Part shown: positions 34,405-43,583 of the stretch, piece after piece
Layout: every line of letters starts with the position of its first letter
How positions within the stretch are numbered: position 1 is the stretch's first letter
Assembly: GCF_965279675.1 (NCBI RefSeq)
Contig: NZ_CBDIIJ010000002.1
Location: forward strand, 2,108,001 to 2,172,000
From: Mucisphaera sp965279675
Lineage (GTDB): Bacteria > Planctomycetota > Phycisphaerae > Phycisphaerales > Phycisphaeraceae
Direction: 5' to 3'
Length of the DNA: 64,000 bases
Position numbers and translations under genes: made by a program
Notes under the pieces: model-generated
What the model was told of the DNA's origin: nothing
What the model saw: only the letters and a program-made list of their open reading frames with translations
Database searches by the model: none

Positions 34405-37400
34405 ATGGGACAGATCACATCCAGCGTTGGCCTGATCAGCGGGATCGATACGGGCAGTCTGATCGATCAGCTGATCGATATCCAGACGGGCCCGCGGCGT
34501 CAGCTGGAGCAGCGGAACGCGGTGTTGCAGGCGCAGCAGGTGGCGTTTCAGGATATCAACGCGCGGTTGCTGAACTTCAAGCTCAATGCGTCGTCGCTGT
34601 CGCGGTCGACGATCTTCCGGAACACGACGGGGAGTTCGAGCAACGAGAGTGTGGCGACGGTATCGACGACGGCGGGGGCGGCACAGGGGTCGTACAGCTT
34701 CACGGTGTCGCGGCTGGTTCGGTCGCAGCAGACGATCACAGAGGGCTTTCGGGATGCGGATCAGACGCCTTTGCAGGGCGGCACGATCAGTTTCGATCGG
34801 GCGGAGTCGCGGCTGACGACCTCGACGCGGCTGAGTGTGCTTAATGGCGGGGAGGGTGTGCAGCGAGGGACGTTGACGCTGACGGACCGGGCGGGTCGGA
34901 CGGCGGATATCGATCTGAGCACGGCGGTGCAGCTGGAGGATGTGGTTGAGGCCATCAACAGCACGACGAGTATCGGGGTGCGGGCATCGATCGAGGGGGA
35001 CGGGCTGACGCTAACAGATATCTCGGGTGGGGCGGGCACGCTGTCGGCGCTGGAGTCGGATACGGCGGCGAGTCTGGGGTTGTCGACGGCTGGGGGTGTG
35101 GATGACAGCACGGTGGGGGTGCTGGTGTCGTCGCGGCTGAATGAGCTTGGGGGTGGGACGTCGCTGAGCGACATCAACGATGGCAACGGCGTGCGTGTGA
35201 GCAACGGCGGGCCGGACCTGGTGATCACGGCGCGGGATGGCTCGTCGTTCAACGTCGTGCTGGAAGAGGCGCAGACGCTTGACGATGTGATTGACGCGAT
35301 CAACAGCGCGTCTGGCGGCAGTGTGACGGCTCGGATCTCGAACGGCGGGGTGCGGGATGGGTCGAGCCTGACGCTTGAGGACAACACCGGTGGGGGCGGG
35401 AATCTGACGATTGCGAATGGTTCGGGCAGTCAAGCGGCGACCGATCTCGGTTTGGTGGCGGATGTCGCGAGCGATGAATTGGTTGGGGGGCGGATCTTGG
35501 CGGAGTTGGGGTCGAAGCTGGTGAAGAACCTGCGTGGCGGGCAGGGGCTGTCGGTCGGTGACACGCTCGAGGTGACGAATTCGCTGGGCAGCACGGCGTC
35601 GTTCAGTCTGGCGGGTGCGGAGTCGATCACCGATCTGGTGGAGCAGTTCAACGCGGGTGCGGCGGGCATCGGGGTGGTGGCGTCGATCAACAACACGGGC
35701 AACGGGATCAGCCTGCGGGATCATTCGGGCGGGTCGGGCAGCCTGACGGTGGCGACGATTGATGGGGGGACTTTGTCGGAAGAGTTGGGGATCGATGGGT
35801 CGTTCAGCACGGGTCGGACCGACGGCACGAATCTGCAGCTTCGTTATCTGTCGGAGGCGACGCGTCTGGACAAGCTGGGGATCACGCGGGGTCAGTTCAC
35901 GATCACGGATGCGTTGGGGGACTCGGCGGTGGTGGACCTGACGCAGGGGAACGAGGAGACGCTGGCCGATGTGATTGGCGAGATCAACTCGAAGGGGTTG
36001 AACATCAACGCGCGGATCAACGACACGGGGGACGGGATTCTGCTGGAGGACACGACGCCTGACGGCACGGCGGCGATCCAGGCGATCACGGTGGAGGAGC
36101 GAGGTTCGAGCACGGCGGGCGATCTGGGGATTCTCGGATCGGCGGCTGATCCGGGTGCGGATCTCGACGGCTCGTTCGAGACGCGGATCAGTTTTTCGAG
36201 TGAGTCGCTGACTCTTGGTACGGATGTGTCGACGCTGAATGACGGCGAGGGGCTGGGCAGTGTGGCGGGTCAGAATGATCTGCGGATCACGCTGAAGGAC
36301 GGGACGGAGATCGAGCTGGATTATTCGGATGTGGACGCGTCGTTTGATGGCGATGCGAGCACGACGAGTCTGCGGGACGTGATCGAGTTCATTGAGGCGG
36401 GTGTGGAGGCGGTGACGGGGAATCGTGACGTGACGATCGCGATCAACGACGCGGAGACGGGGCTGGTGGTGACCGATGGGACCGGCGGTCTGGGGGCGTT
36501 TCGGATTGAGGGGATCAACGATTCGACGCTGGCCGAGGACCTGGGGATTGAAGGTTCGACCGATCCGGCGCTGAACGAGATCAACGGTGAGACGATTGTC
36601 GATGTGACGACGCTTCAGGACCTGTCAACGCGGATCAATGACGCGGGGGCTCCGGCGATCGCGACGATTATCAATGACGGGAATCCGAACGGGGGTTTCC
36701 GTTTGAATATGACGGCGCGTGGTCCTGGTGAGGCTGGGGCGTTTGTGTTTGATGATGGCGGGCTGGGGTTCAATGCTCGGACGCTGACCGAGGCGCAGGA
36801 CGCGGCGGTGTTTCTGGGGGACTCGAAGGATTTGTTGATCACGTCGAGCACGAACTCGCTTGATTCGCTGATTCCCGGGGCGTCGATCAGCCTGACGGGT
36901 GTGAGTGACAACCCCGTGACGATCAGCATCAACGAGGACCTGGGTCAGGTGACGACGACGATCGAGTCGTTCGTGACGAGTTTCAACGATGTGATTTCGA
37001 CGATTGATCAGTACGACGCGTTTGATGCGGAGACGGAGACGCGCGGGCTGCTGCTGGGTGACAGCACGGTGGCGCAGATACGGAGTCGGCTATTCAACTC
37101 GGTGACTTCGGCGAGCAGTGAACTGAGCGGGACGTTTCGGACGTTGTCTCAGGTTGGGATTCGGATCGAGGCGGGGGGCGTGCTGGGGTTTGACGCGGAG
37201 CGTTTCAACGAGGCACTGGAGCGGGATCGGCAGGGGGTGATCAACCTGTTCACGCAGCGTCGGACGGAGACGGTCGAGGGCGAGTTCGGTGCGGAGGACG
37301 AGACGAATGTGATCGCGGTGGGGATCATGGCGGAGGTGGATGATCTGCTGGCGAACCTGACGGATTCGTTCGACGGGACGATCAAGCGGCGGGACGACCT

Positions 37401-37584
37401 GTTCAATGAGCAGGTGGAGAACAACAACGATCGGATTGCTCAGCTCAATGAGAATCTGGATCGTGAGCGGGCGAAGCTGGAGGCGGAGTTCATCGCGATG
37501 GAGCGGGCGTTAGCGCAGCTGCAGGGTCAGAGTTCGGCCCTGGCTCAGATCCAGCAAATTGCACCGCTTAGCTTCGGGAACTGA
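34405..37584 (+). CDS. fliD: Flagellar filament cap protein FliD, enlarged
   Basis: 1059 residues from the ATG at 34405 (GAGAGG upstream), about twice the usual length. FliD caps the growing filament and helps flagellin fold. The N-terminal part (SSVGLISGIDTGSLIDQLID) and the C-terminal coiled-coil part (IESFVTSFNDVISTIDQYDA, DRERAKLEAEFIAMERALAQ) are canonical. Between them are about six copies of the flagellin-hook IN motif, recognisable as DVVEAINS, DVIDAINSA, DLVEQFNA, DVIGEINSKG, followed by beta strands. Extra surface domains would sit outside the filament tip. fliS follows 116 bases downstream. Confidence 0.93.
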   Translation: MGQITSSVGLISGIDTGSLIDQLIDIQTGPRRQLEQRNAVLQAQQVAFQDINARLLNFKLNASSLSRSTIFRNTTGSSSNESVATVSTTAGAAQGSYSFTVSRLVRSQQTITEGFRDADQTPLQGGTISFDRAESRLTTSTRLSVLNGGEGVQRGTLTLTDRAGRTADIDLSTAVQLEDVVEAINSTTSIGVRASIEGDGLTLTDISGGAGTLSALESDTAASLGLSTAGGVDDSTVGVLVSSRLNELGGGTSLSDINDGNGVRVSNGGPDLVITARDGSSFNVVLEEAQTLDDVIDAINSASGGSVTARISNGGVRDGSSLTLEDNTGGGGNLTIANGSGSQAATDLGLVADVASDELVGGRILAELGSKLVKNLRGGQGLSVGDTLEVTNSLGSTASFSLAGAESITDLVEQFNAGAAGIGVVASINNTGNGISLRDHSGGSGSLTVATIDGGTLSEELGIDGSFSTGRTDGTNLQLRYLSEATRLDKLGITRGQFTITDALGDSAVVDLTQGNEETLADVIGEINSKGLNINARINDTGDGILLEDTTPDGTAAIQAITVEERGSSTAGDLGILGSAADPGADLDGSFETRISFSSESLTLGTDVSTLNDGEGLGSVAGQNDLRITLKDGTEIELDYSDVDASFDGDASTTSLRDVIEFIEAGVEAVTGNRDVTIAINDAETGLVVTDGTGGLGAFRIEGINDSTLAEDLGIEGSTDPALNEINGETIVDVTTLQDLSTRINDAGAPAIATIINDGNPNGGFRLNMTARGPGEAGAFVFDDGGLGFNARTLTEAQDAAVFLGDSKDLLITSSTNSLDSLIPGASISLTGVSDNPVTISINEDLGQVTTTIESFVTSFNDVISTIDQYDAFDAETETRGLLLGDSTVAQIRSRLFNSVTSASSELSGTFRTLSQVGIRIEAGGVLGFDAERFNEALERDRQGVINLFTQRRTETVEGEFGAEDETNVIAVGIMAEVDDLLANLTDSFDGTIKRRDDLFNEQVENNNDRIAQLNENLDRERAKLEAEFIAMERALAQLQGQSSALAQIQQIAPLSFGN

Positions 37585-37700
37585 TGATGGGTGAAGCGTT
37601 ATCGGTCCTGAGCGAGTCGGTGTCTGGTGTGAGCGGGCAGATGCCCCCGATAGGTGTGAGGTCGGAATTGTTGTTTTTGACCTTGGGGAGCGTTTAAGTG

Positions 37701-38153
37701 ATGCAGCAGGCCCAGCCCAGTACCAACCCGTACCTTCGGACGAAGGTGATGACCGCGAGCAAGGACGAGCTTCGTCTGATGCTTTACGACGGTTGTGTGC
37801 GTTTTTGTCATCAGGCGAAGGCTGGCATCGAGGCGAAGAACTTCGAGCAGAGCTACGAAAATCTGGTGAAGGCGCAGAAGATCGTGCTGGAGTTGTCGAC
37901 GAGTCTGAATCGTGAGGCGGCTCCGGACATCTGCGACAAGCTGACGGCGCTCTACAACTACGTGTTCAAGCTGCTGGTGGATGCGAGCATGAACCGTGAC
38001 GCGGCAAAGATTGATGAGGCGGTTCGTCTGGTGACCTACGAGCGCGAGACGTGGCAGCTGCTGATCGAGAAGAACGCGGGGTTGGATGGGGATGGCCCGG
38101 CGAGCGACCAGGCTCAGCAGACGATGCTGAGTGGGCTTTCGAAGAGTGCGTGA
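37701..38153 (+). CDS. fliS: Flagellin export chaperone FliS
   Basis: 150 residues; ATG at 37701 with GGGGAG upstream, and an overlapping GTG at 37698. FliS binds the flagellin C-terminus and stops premature polymerisation. The start NPYLRTKVMTASKDELRLML followed by YDGCVRFCHQAKAGIE is the FliS signature, and the rest is a helical bundle of normal size. It is downstream of fliD as in many flagellar operons, but flagellin is not present here. A type A hairpin lies 74 bases after its stop. Confidence 0.94.
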   Translation: MQQAQPSTNPYLRTKVMTASKDELRLMLYDGCVRFCHQAKAGIEAKNFEQSYENLVKAQKIVLELSTSLNREAAPDICDKLTALYNYVFKLLVDASMNRDAAKIDEAVRLVTYERETWQLLIEKNAGLDGDGPASDQAQQTMLSGLSKSA

Positions 38154-38227
38154 GGGTGGGGGCTCACATTGATCTTCGATCTTTGTGGCTTCGCAACACA
38201 ACGAAAAATCAGGGCGTGAAAGCGTCT

Positions 38228-38284
38228 GGTTCTGTGGACACGCGGTCCTCCTTCGGCGGATGTACCACGTGCCCACAGCCACCC
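38228..38284 (+). repeat. Hairpin repeat type A, copy 2
   Basis: Begins GGTTCTGTGG and ends CCACAGCCACCC. The interior is nearly identical to the copy at 29200-29257, in inverse genomic orientation. It lies between convergent fliS and trpS. Confidence 0.8.
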
Positions 38285-38301
38285 ACAATTATTGGTAGGG
38301 G

Positions 38302-39288
38302 TTAGAGGCCGACGGCATGTCGGGCTTTGTCGAGGACTTTGCGGGCTTCGGCGCGGGCTTTTTTGGCGCCGTCGGTGAGGATGGCTTCGACCTGGCCGGG
38401 GTCTTTCATGAGTTCGGCGCGTCTTTGTCGTGCGGGGGCGAAGGTTTCGAGGATGAGCTCGAAGAGTTCCTGTTTGGCGTGGCCGTAGCCGAGGCCGCCG
38501 GCGCGGTAGCGGTTGGCGAGGTCGGTGGTGGCGGGGTGGTTTTCGCCGGCGATGGCCTGGAAGATCTGGAAGGTGGTGTCGGTTTCGGGGTCTTTGGGTT
38601 CTTCGAGGGTTTTGGTGTCGGAGACGATCTTCATGATGCGTTTGCGGAGCGGCTTCTCGTCCATGAAGGGGTCGATGGTGTTGTCGTAGCTCTTGCTCAT
38701 CTTCTGACCGTCGACGCCTGGGAGGAGGGCGGCGTCGGCACGGACGCGGTAGTCGGGGAGTCGGAAGACGGTCTGGTCGTCGGGAGTGAAGTGGTGGTTG
38801 AACTTTTGGGCGAGGTCGCGGGTGATCTCGCAGTGCTGGACCTGGTCTTTGCCGACGGGGACGAGGTCGGGGTCGACGGAGAGGATGTCGGCGGCCTGGA
38901 GGACGGGATAGGTGTAGAGGCCGATGGAGGCGGAGAGGCCTTTGGCGGTTTTGTCCTTGAAGCTGGTGGCCTTGTCCATCATGTGTTTGGGGCAGACGCA
39001 GGCGAGCAGCCAGGCGAGCTCGGTGACTTCGGGGACATCCTGTTGGCGGTAGAGGTTGACGTGGGGGGAGCTGGGGTCGAGTCCGAAGGCGATGTAATCG
39101 ATGGCGACCTGGCGGATGTTGTCGCGGAGGGCCTGGGGGTCGCGGACGGAGGTGAGGGCGTGGTAGGAGGCGATGAAGATGAACATCTCGTGGTCGGCCT
39201 GGAGCTCGACGAACTGCTTGATGGCTCCGGCGTAGTTGCCGAGGTGGAGCTGACCCGAGGGTTGGATGCCTGAGAGAACGCGTTTCAT
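38302..39288 (-). CDS. trpS: Tryptophanyl-tRNA synthetase
   Basis: 328 residues, normal for TrpRS. The class I signatures are SGIQPSGQLHLGNYAGAI (HIGH-like HLGN) and QKMSKSYDNT (KMSKS). It charges tRNA-Trp. It is the last of a minus-strand set pcrA-trpF-trpS with gaps of 26 and 12 bases, so very likely co-transcribed with trpF, which makes a tryptophan precursor. No leader peptide or T-box is visible near the set. Confidence 0.97.
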   Translation of the reverse strand: MKRVLSGIQPSGQLHLGNYAGAIKQFVELQADHEMFIFIASYHALTSVRDPQALRDNIRQVAIDYIAFGLDPSSPHVNLYRQQDVPEVTELAWLLACVCPKHMMDKATSFKDKTAKGLSASIGLYTYPVLQAADILSVDPDLVPVGKDQVQHCEITRDLAQKFNHHFTPDDQTVFRLPDYRVRADAALLPGVDGQKMSKSYDNTIDPFMDEKPLRKRIMKIVSDTKTLEEPKDPETDTTFQIFQAIAGENHPATTDLANRYRAGGLGYGHAKQELFELILETFAPARQRRAELMKDPGQVEAILTDGAKKARAEARKVLDKARHAVGL

Positions 39289-39300
39289 GGGATGGGGAGT

Positions 39301-39966
39301 TTAGCGGGTTGTGTCGGCTTTGCGGACGGCTCGGCAGAAGGCGACGATGCGTTGGATGTCTTTGACGCCTCGGTTGGCTTCGACGCCTGTGGAGACATCG
39401 ACGGCGTAGGGTTTGGTGGTGCGGATGGCCTCGGCGACGTTGGCGGGGTTGAGCCCGCCGGCGAGGATGGGCAGTGGCCAGCCGGCGGCGGCCGGCGCGT
39501 GGATGGTGAGGGAGAAGGGTTCCCAGGGGAAGGATTTGCCGGTTCCGCCCCAGGTGTTGTTGGCATCGGGTGGGGTGTCCCAGAGGATGGCGCGGGTGCG
39601 CGGGTGGTAAAGCCAGTCGGTGTATCGGGTGGCGGCGTCGGGTATGAAGGGGAGGGCTTTGATGATGGGTAGGTTGGGGAGGTTGTCGATGAGCTGGGTG
39701 GGCTCGCTGCCGTGGAGTTGGAGGGTGCGGATGCCGGTGATTACGACGATCTGGTGGATCTGCTCGGCGGTGTGGTCGGCGAAGAGGCCGACGATATCGA
39801 TGAAGGCGGGGATGGCCTGGACGATCTCGTGGGCCTGCTCGGGGGTGACGTGGCGGGGGGACTGCTCGGCGAAGACGAGGCCGATGGCGTCGGCGCCGGC
39901 GGCGACGGCGGCGCGGGCATGGTCGGGTTCGCGGATGCCGCAGATTTTGATGCGGGTGCGGAGCAT
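39301..39966 (-). CDS. trpF: Phosphoribosylanthranilate isomerase
   Basis: 221 residues from the ATG at 39966; the frame is open further upstream, but that part overlaps pcrA and has no relation to TrpF. It performs the third committed step of tryptophan synthesis on a TIM barrel. KICGIREPDHARAAVAAGAD with catalytic Cys, GLVFAEQSPRHV, LQLHGSEP, and the phosphate-binding ILAGGLNPANV and DVSTGVE are all present. It stands between trpS and pcrA rather than in a trp operon. Confidence 0.96.
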   Translation of the reverse strand: MLRTRIKICGIREPDHARAAVAAGADAIGLVFAEQSPRHVTPEQAHEIVQAIPAFIDIVGLFADHTAEQIHQIVVITGIRTLQLHGSEPTQLIDNLPNLPIIKALPFIPDAATRYTDWLYHPRTRAILWDTPPDANNTWGGTGKSFPWEPFSLTIHAPAAAGWPLPILAGGLNPANVAEAIRTTKPYAVDVSTGVEANRGVKDIQRIVAFCRAVRKADTTR

Positions 39967-39992
39967 GGGGTGAGTGTAGCGGGCGGTGGGGG

Positions 39993-42248
39993 TTAGATAT
40001 CTTCGACGCGTTCGAGGCGGGCGTACTGGAGGATGAGGGTGCGGGTGCCGGCGGTGTTGAACTCGACGCGGGCCTTGGTGTGCGCACCGGAGGGGGCGAT
40101 GTCGAGGACGCGGCCGAGGCCGAACTGGGGGTGGCGGACGAGGGTGCCTTCGGGGAACTCGTGGGCCTGTTTGGCGGCGGAGCGTCGTTGGAGTCGGGCG
40201 GAGGCGGCGGAGAGGAAGTCGTCGATCTCGATGGATTCGGGTTCGACCTGGATGAGGTCGTCGGCGGGGAGTTCCTGGAGGAAGCGGCTGGGGATGGTCG
40301 CGATGGCCTGGCCGTAGGTGGTTCGGTGGCGGGCGTGGGTGAGGAAGAGGCGTTTCATGGCTCGGGTGATGCCGACGAAGCAGAGGCGTCGTTCTTCTTC
40401 GACTTCGCGGTCGGAGGCCTGGGAGCGGTCGTGGGGGAGGAGGCCGTCTTCGAGTCCGACGATGGCGACGACGGGGTATTCGAGGCCTTTGGCGGCGTGG
40501 AGGGTCATCATGGTGACGGCACCCTGGTCGGAGGCGACGGCGTCGACGTCGGAGACGAGGGCGATGCGTTCGAGGAGGGCGAGGAGTCGGGTGCCGAGGT
40601 CGGGGGTGGGCTGGCCGAGTTCTTCGACGGTTTCGAGGATGAACTGGTCTTCGAACTGCTGTGCGAAGGTGACGAGTTCGGCGAGGTTGGCGAGGCGTTC
40701 GCGATCGGGGTCGGACTTGTCTTCGGCGTAGTGTCGGTGGAGGCCGGACTCGCGGAGGATCTGGTCGACGAGGTCGCGGAGGCTGGCGGGTCGTTGTTCG
40801 TCGGTGTTGTTGGGGGCGATCCATTGCCGCCAGCGGGTGAGGAGTTTGCTGAAGTCTTCGACGGAGCCTACGGCACGTGTGCCGAGTTCGGGGGCGTCTC
40901 TGGGTCGTTTGAGGAGGTCGGCTAGGGGGGCGTCGGCTTGGGTGGCGGCGGCCTGCAGGGCTTTGACGGTTTTGTCGGAGATGCCGCGGGTGGGTGTATT
41001 GATGATGCGGAGGAGGGCGACTTCGTCGGCGGGGTTGACGATGGCCTGGAGGTAGCCGACGGCGTTTTTGATTTCGGCGCGGTCGTAGAAGGCGGTTCCG
41101 CGGGCGATCTGATAGGGGACACCGGCTTCTCGGAGAGCTTCTTCGAGGACGCGGGAGAGGGCGTTCATGCGGTAGAAGATGGCCATCTGTCCCCAGGGGG
41201 TGCCTTCTTCGTTGAGTTCCCTGAAGCGGTCGATGATCCACTTGGCTTCGTGGTGTTCGTCGCGGGTTTTGGCGATGGTGACGGGTTCGCCCTGGTTGTT
41301 GTCTGTCCAGAGGGCTTTGTGTTTGCGGGCGCGGTTGTTCTGGATGAGGGCATCGGCGACGCGGAGGATGGCGGCGGTGGAGCGGTAGTTTTGTTCGAGC
41401 CGGACGGTGGTGGCGTTGGGGAAGTGGGATTCGAAGTCGAGGATGTTCTGGATGTTGGCGCCGCGCCAGCCGTAGATGGACTGGTCGGGGTCGCCGGTGA
41501 CGCAGAGGTTCTTGTGGGCTTCTGCGAGTCGTTCGGCGATGCGGAACTGGGCGCTGTTGGTGTCCTGGTATTCGTCGACGAGGATGTACTGGTAGCGCTG
41601 CTGGAGTTCGGCGGCGACTTCGGGTTCGCCTTCGAGGAGGTCGACGGCGCGCATGAGCAGGTCGTCGAAGTCGAGGGCATGGTTTCGTTTGAGGATGCGG
41701 GTGTAGCTGGTGTAGACGCGGGCGACGGTTTTTTTGTAGAAGTCGGTGGCCTGTTTGCTGAAGGCTTCGGCGTCGAGGAGGTTGTTTTTGGCGTCGGAGA
41801 TGGCGGCGAGCATGGAGGCGGGCGGGAAGTTTTTGGTGCTGATTTCGAGGTTGCTCAGGGCTTCTTTGATGGCGCGTTTCTGGTCGGCGGTGTCGTAGAT
41901 GGAGTAGGCGGGGGGGAGGCCGAGTTTGTCGGCGTAGATGCGGATGAGTCGGGCGCAGAGGCTGTGGAAAGTGGCGATGGTGACGGCGCGGGACTGTTTT
42001 TCGGTGAGGATTTGGGCAACGCGTTCGCGCATTTCGCCGGCGGCTTTGTTGGTGAAGGTGATGGCGAGGATGTTCCAGGGGGCGATGCCGATGCGGTCGA
42101 CGAGGTGGGCGACGCGTCGGGTGATGACGCGGGTTTTGCCGGAGCCGGGGCCGGCGAGGACGAGGAGGGGGCCGTCGACGTGGGTGACGGCTTCTTTCTG
42201 GGGTTCGGTGAGGCCGTCGAGGAGGGGGTCTAGATCGGTGTGGGGCAT
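39993..42248 (-). CDS. pcrA: UvrD/PcrA-type superfamily 1A DNA helicase
   Basis: 751 residues. Motifs run in order: Q motif GLTEPQKEAV, Walker A VLAGPGSGKTRVI, ILAITFTNKAAGEM, Walker B ILVDEYQDTN, GDPDQSIYGWRGA, LEQNYRST, MTLHAAKGLEYPVV and ITRAMKRLFLTHA. This 3'-5' helicase acts in nucleotide excision and mismatch repair and clears recombination intermediates. The C-terminal Tudor-like region (HPQFGLGRVLDIAPSGAHTK) known to bind RNA polymerase in PcrA is present. It is the first gene of the pcrA-trpF-trpS set. UvrD is the alternative name. Confidence 0.95.
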   Translation of the reverse strand: MPHTDLDPLLDGLTEPQKEAVTHVDGPLLVLAGPGSGKTRVITRRVAHLVDRIGIAPWNILAITFTNKAAGEMRERVAQILTEKQSRAVTIATFHSLCARLIRIYADKLGLPPAYSIYDTADQKRAIKEALSNLEISTKNFPPASMLAAISDAKNNLLDAEAFSKQATDFYKKTVARVYTSYTRILKRNHALDFDDLLMRAVDLLEGEPEVAAELQQRYQYILVDEYQDTNSAQFRIAERLAEAHKNLCVTGDPDQSIYGWRGANIQNILDFESHFPNATTVRLEQNYRSTAAILRVADALIQNNRARKHKALWTDNNQGEPVTIAKTRDEHHEAKWIIDRFRELNEEGTPWGQMAIFYRMNALSRVLEEALREAGVPYQIARGTAFYDRAEIKNAVGYLQAIVNPADEVALLRIINTPTRGISDKTVKALQAAATQADAPLADLLKRPRDAPELGTRAVGSVEDFSKLLTRWRQWIAPNNTDEQRPASLRDLVDQILRESGLHRHYAEDKSDPDRERLANLAELVTFAQQFEDQFILETVEELGQPTPDLGTRLLALLERIALVSDVDAVASDQGAVTMMTLHAAKGLEYPVVAIVGLEDGLLPHDRSQASDREVEEERRLCFVGITRAMKRLFLTHARHRTTYGQAIATIPSRFLQELPADDLIQVEPESIEIDDFLSAASARLQRRSAAKQAHEFPEGTLVRHPQFGLGRVLDIAPSGAHTKARVEFNTAGTRTLILQYARLERVEDI

Positions 42249-42328
42249 GAGGTGAGTTTACGCGGAGCGGCGGGGGGTTTGGGGAGGGCCGGGATTGTTG
42301 CGATTGGGTTCCTGGGTGTTTCGTTCCT

Positions 42329-42360
42329 GGTTCTGTGCAGCAGCTGCCCACAGCCAGCCG
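42329..42360 (+). repeat. Hairpin repeat type A, copy 3
   Basis: GGTTCTGTGCAG...CTGCCCACAGCCAGCC, a shorter interior but the same ends. It opens a composite that continues with type B and two type C hairpins. Confidence 0.7.
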
Positions 42361-42372
42361 TGTTTGATGGAG

Positions 42373-42408
42373 GTCGGCACACCTTGTCCTGCGGAACAAG
42401 GTGTGGCA
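42373..42408 (+). repeat. Hairpin repeat type B, copy 2
   Basis: GGTCGG, then CACACCTTGT / ACAAGGTGTG with an eight-base loop, then GCACC. Ten perfect pairs; same flanks as 29160-29188. Confidence 0.65.
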
Positions 42409-42434
42409 CCTGGAAGGGTGTCGTTTTGTGAAGA

Positions 42435-42456
42435 CCGGGGCCGCGTCGCGGCCCGG
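42435..42456. repeat. Hairpin repeat type C
   Basis: CCGGGGCCGCG-T-CGCGGCCCGG; aligns with 44041-44064 in the second composite. Confidence 0.7.
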
Positions 42457-42512
42457 CTCGGGTACGCGATGGATTTTCAGGGGGGTTTGTGGGCTGGGTT
42501 TTGGGTGTTTTA

Positions 42513-42538
42513 GAGCCCGGCTGTGTCACAGCCGGGTT
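42513..42538. repeat. Hairpin repeat type C touching a stop codon
   Basis: CCCGGCTGTG-T-CACAGCCGGG, ten pairs. On the minus strand its first bases AA are the end of the TAA stop codon (42537-42539) of the epimerase gene. Confidence 0.75.
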
Positions 42539-43433
42539 ATTGGGCGAGGGCGTGGTCGAGGCCGGCTTTGTAGGTGGGGTACTGGGGTTGCCAGCCGGTG
42601 CGGTTGATGGTGTCGGAGGGGTCGATGTGTTTGGAGCCGGCGCGGCGGAGGGCTTTGGGGTTGATGTTGAGTTCGGCTTGGGCTTGTTCGGGGGAGAGGA
42701 TACGGGGTGGCGGGGAGCCTAGACGGTTGGCGAGGTGGGTGTAGTAGTCGATGCGGGTTGGGGGGTGGCCGTCGGCGGCGAGGTCGGTGGCGGGGGGGAG
42801 GCTCTTGTTGGTGAGGAGGGTTTGGAGGAGGGCGGCGGCGTCATCGACGTGGATGAGGTTGAGGAGGGCGTTGGGGTCGCCCAGGAGGGGGGCTGCGGTG
42901 CGGATGGCGTCGAGGCCGATGATGCGGTCGGGTCCGTAGAGTCCGGCGAGGCGGAGGATGGCGTGGGCGTTGGGGTTGGCTGATTGCCAGATGTGTTCGC
43001 CTTCGAGGAGGAGCTTGCCTCGGTCGTGGGCGGGGTTGGCTGGGGTGGCGGCGGTGATGCGGCTGTTGTCGGTCTGTCCGTAGACGGCGGTGGAGGAGGT
43101 GAGGATGGCGCGGGTGATGGTTGTGTTGCGCAGGGCGCGGGCGGTGTTGGCGATGCCTTCGCGGACGGTGGTTTCGGGTCCGGGGTGGGCGCGGCCTGGC
43201 GGGACGAGGTAGGCGACGGCGAGTTCGGGGAGGTCGAGGGCGGGCTGTATGGCGGTGAGGGTGAGGGGCTGGGTGACGTTGGTGATGCAGGGGTGGAGGC
43301 CGAGGCGGGCGAGCTCGCGGGCTTTGGCTTCGGTGCGGGCGGTGGCGTAGACGGTGTGTCCGGCGTCTCGGAGTCGGGCGGCGAGACGGCGGCCGAGGTA
43401 TCCGCAGCCGATGATGAGGACGGGGGTTGGCAT
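42537..43433 (-). CDS. NAD(P)-dependent epimerase/dehydratase-like SDR protein
   Basis: 298 residues. The extended-SDR Rossmann motif is VLIIGCGYLGRRLAARLRDA at the N-terminus. LTSSTAVYGQT supplies the Ser/Thr-Tyr region, although the usual YxxxK is altered (YGQTDNSR). Later LRLAGLYGPDR and NLIHVDDAAALLQTLL fit YeeZ-like epimerases. Substrate unknown; loss of a clear YxxxK makes ordinary sugar-epimerase activity uncertain. Its stop codon is shared with a type C palindrome. Upstream is pcrA's promoter-side gap of 288 bases, filled by repeats. Confidence 0.82.
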   Translation of the reverse strand: MPTPVLIIGCGYLGRRLAARLRDAGHTVYATARTEAKARELARLGLHPCITNVTQPLTLTAIQPALDLPELAVAYLVPPGRAHPGPETTVREGIANTARALRNTTITRAILTSSTAVYGQTDNSRITAATPANPAHDRGKLLLEGEHIWQSANPNAHAILRLAGLYGPDRIIGLDAIRTAAPLLGDPNALLNLIHVDDAAALLQTLLTNKSLPPATDLAADGHPPTRIDYYTHLANRLGSPPPRILSPEQAQAELNINPKALRRAGSKHIDPSDTINRTGWQPQYPTYKAGLDHALAQ

Positions 43434-43583
43434 GGGGCTAGGGTAGGGGTTTTTGGTGGTGGTGCGGGTGTGGCGAGTCTTTCATCTCATGGTGGTCATC
43501 GCGACTTATCCGCATGTGGCGGACAAAGTCGTGGCGCTCGACGAGAATGGAAGAGAATTGGCGTCATTGAGAGAGGATATGCC

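Noticed and set aside
38114..42399. Very long antisense open frames over trpS, trpF and pcrA
   Set aside because: They are Arg/Pro/His-rich shadows created by strong third-position bias of the real minus-strand genes, with no SD and no domains. Only the last 221 codons of one frame are real (trpF).
43506..43514. DnaA-box-like TTATCCGCA
   Set aside because: A single near-match, 10 kb from the composition switch, is expected by chance and does not make an oriC.
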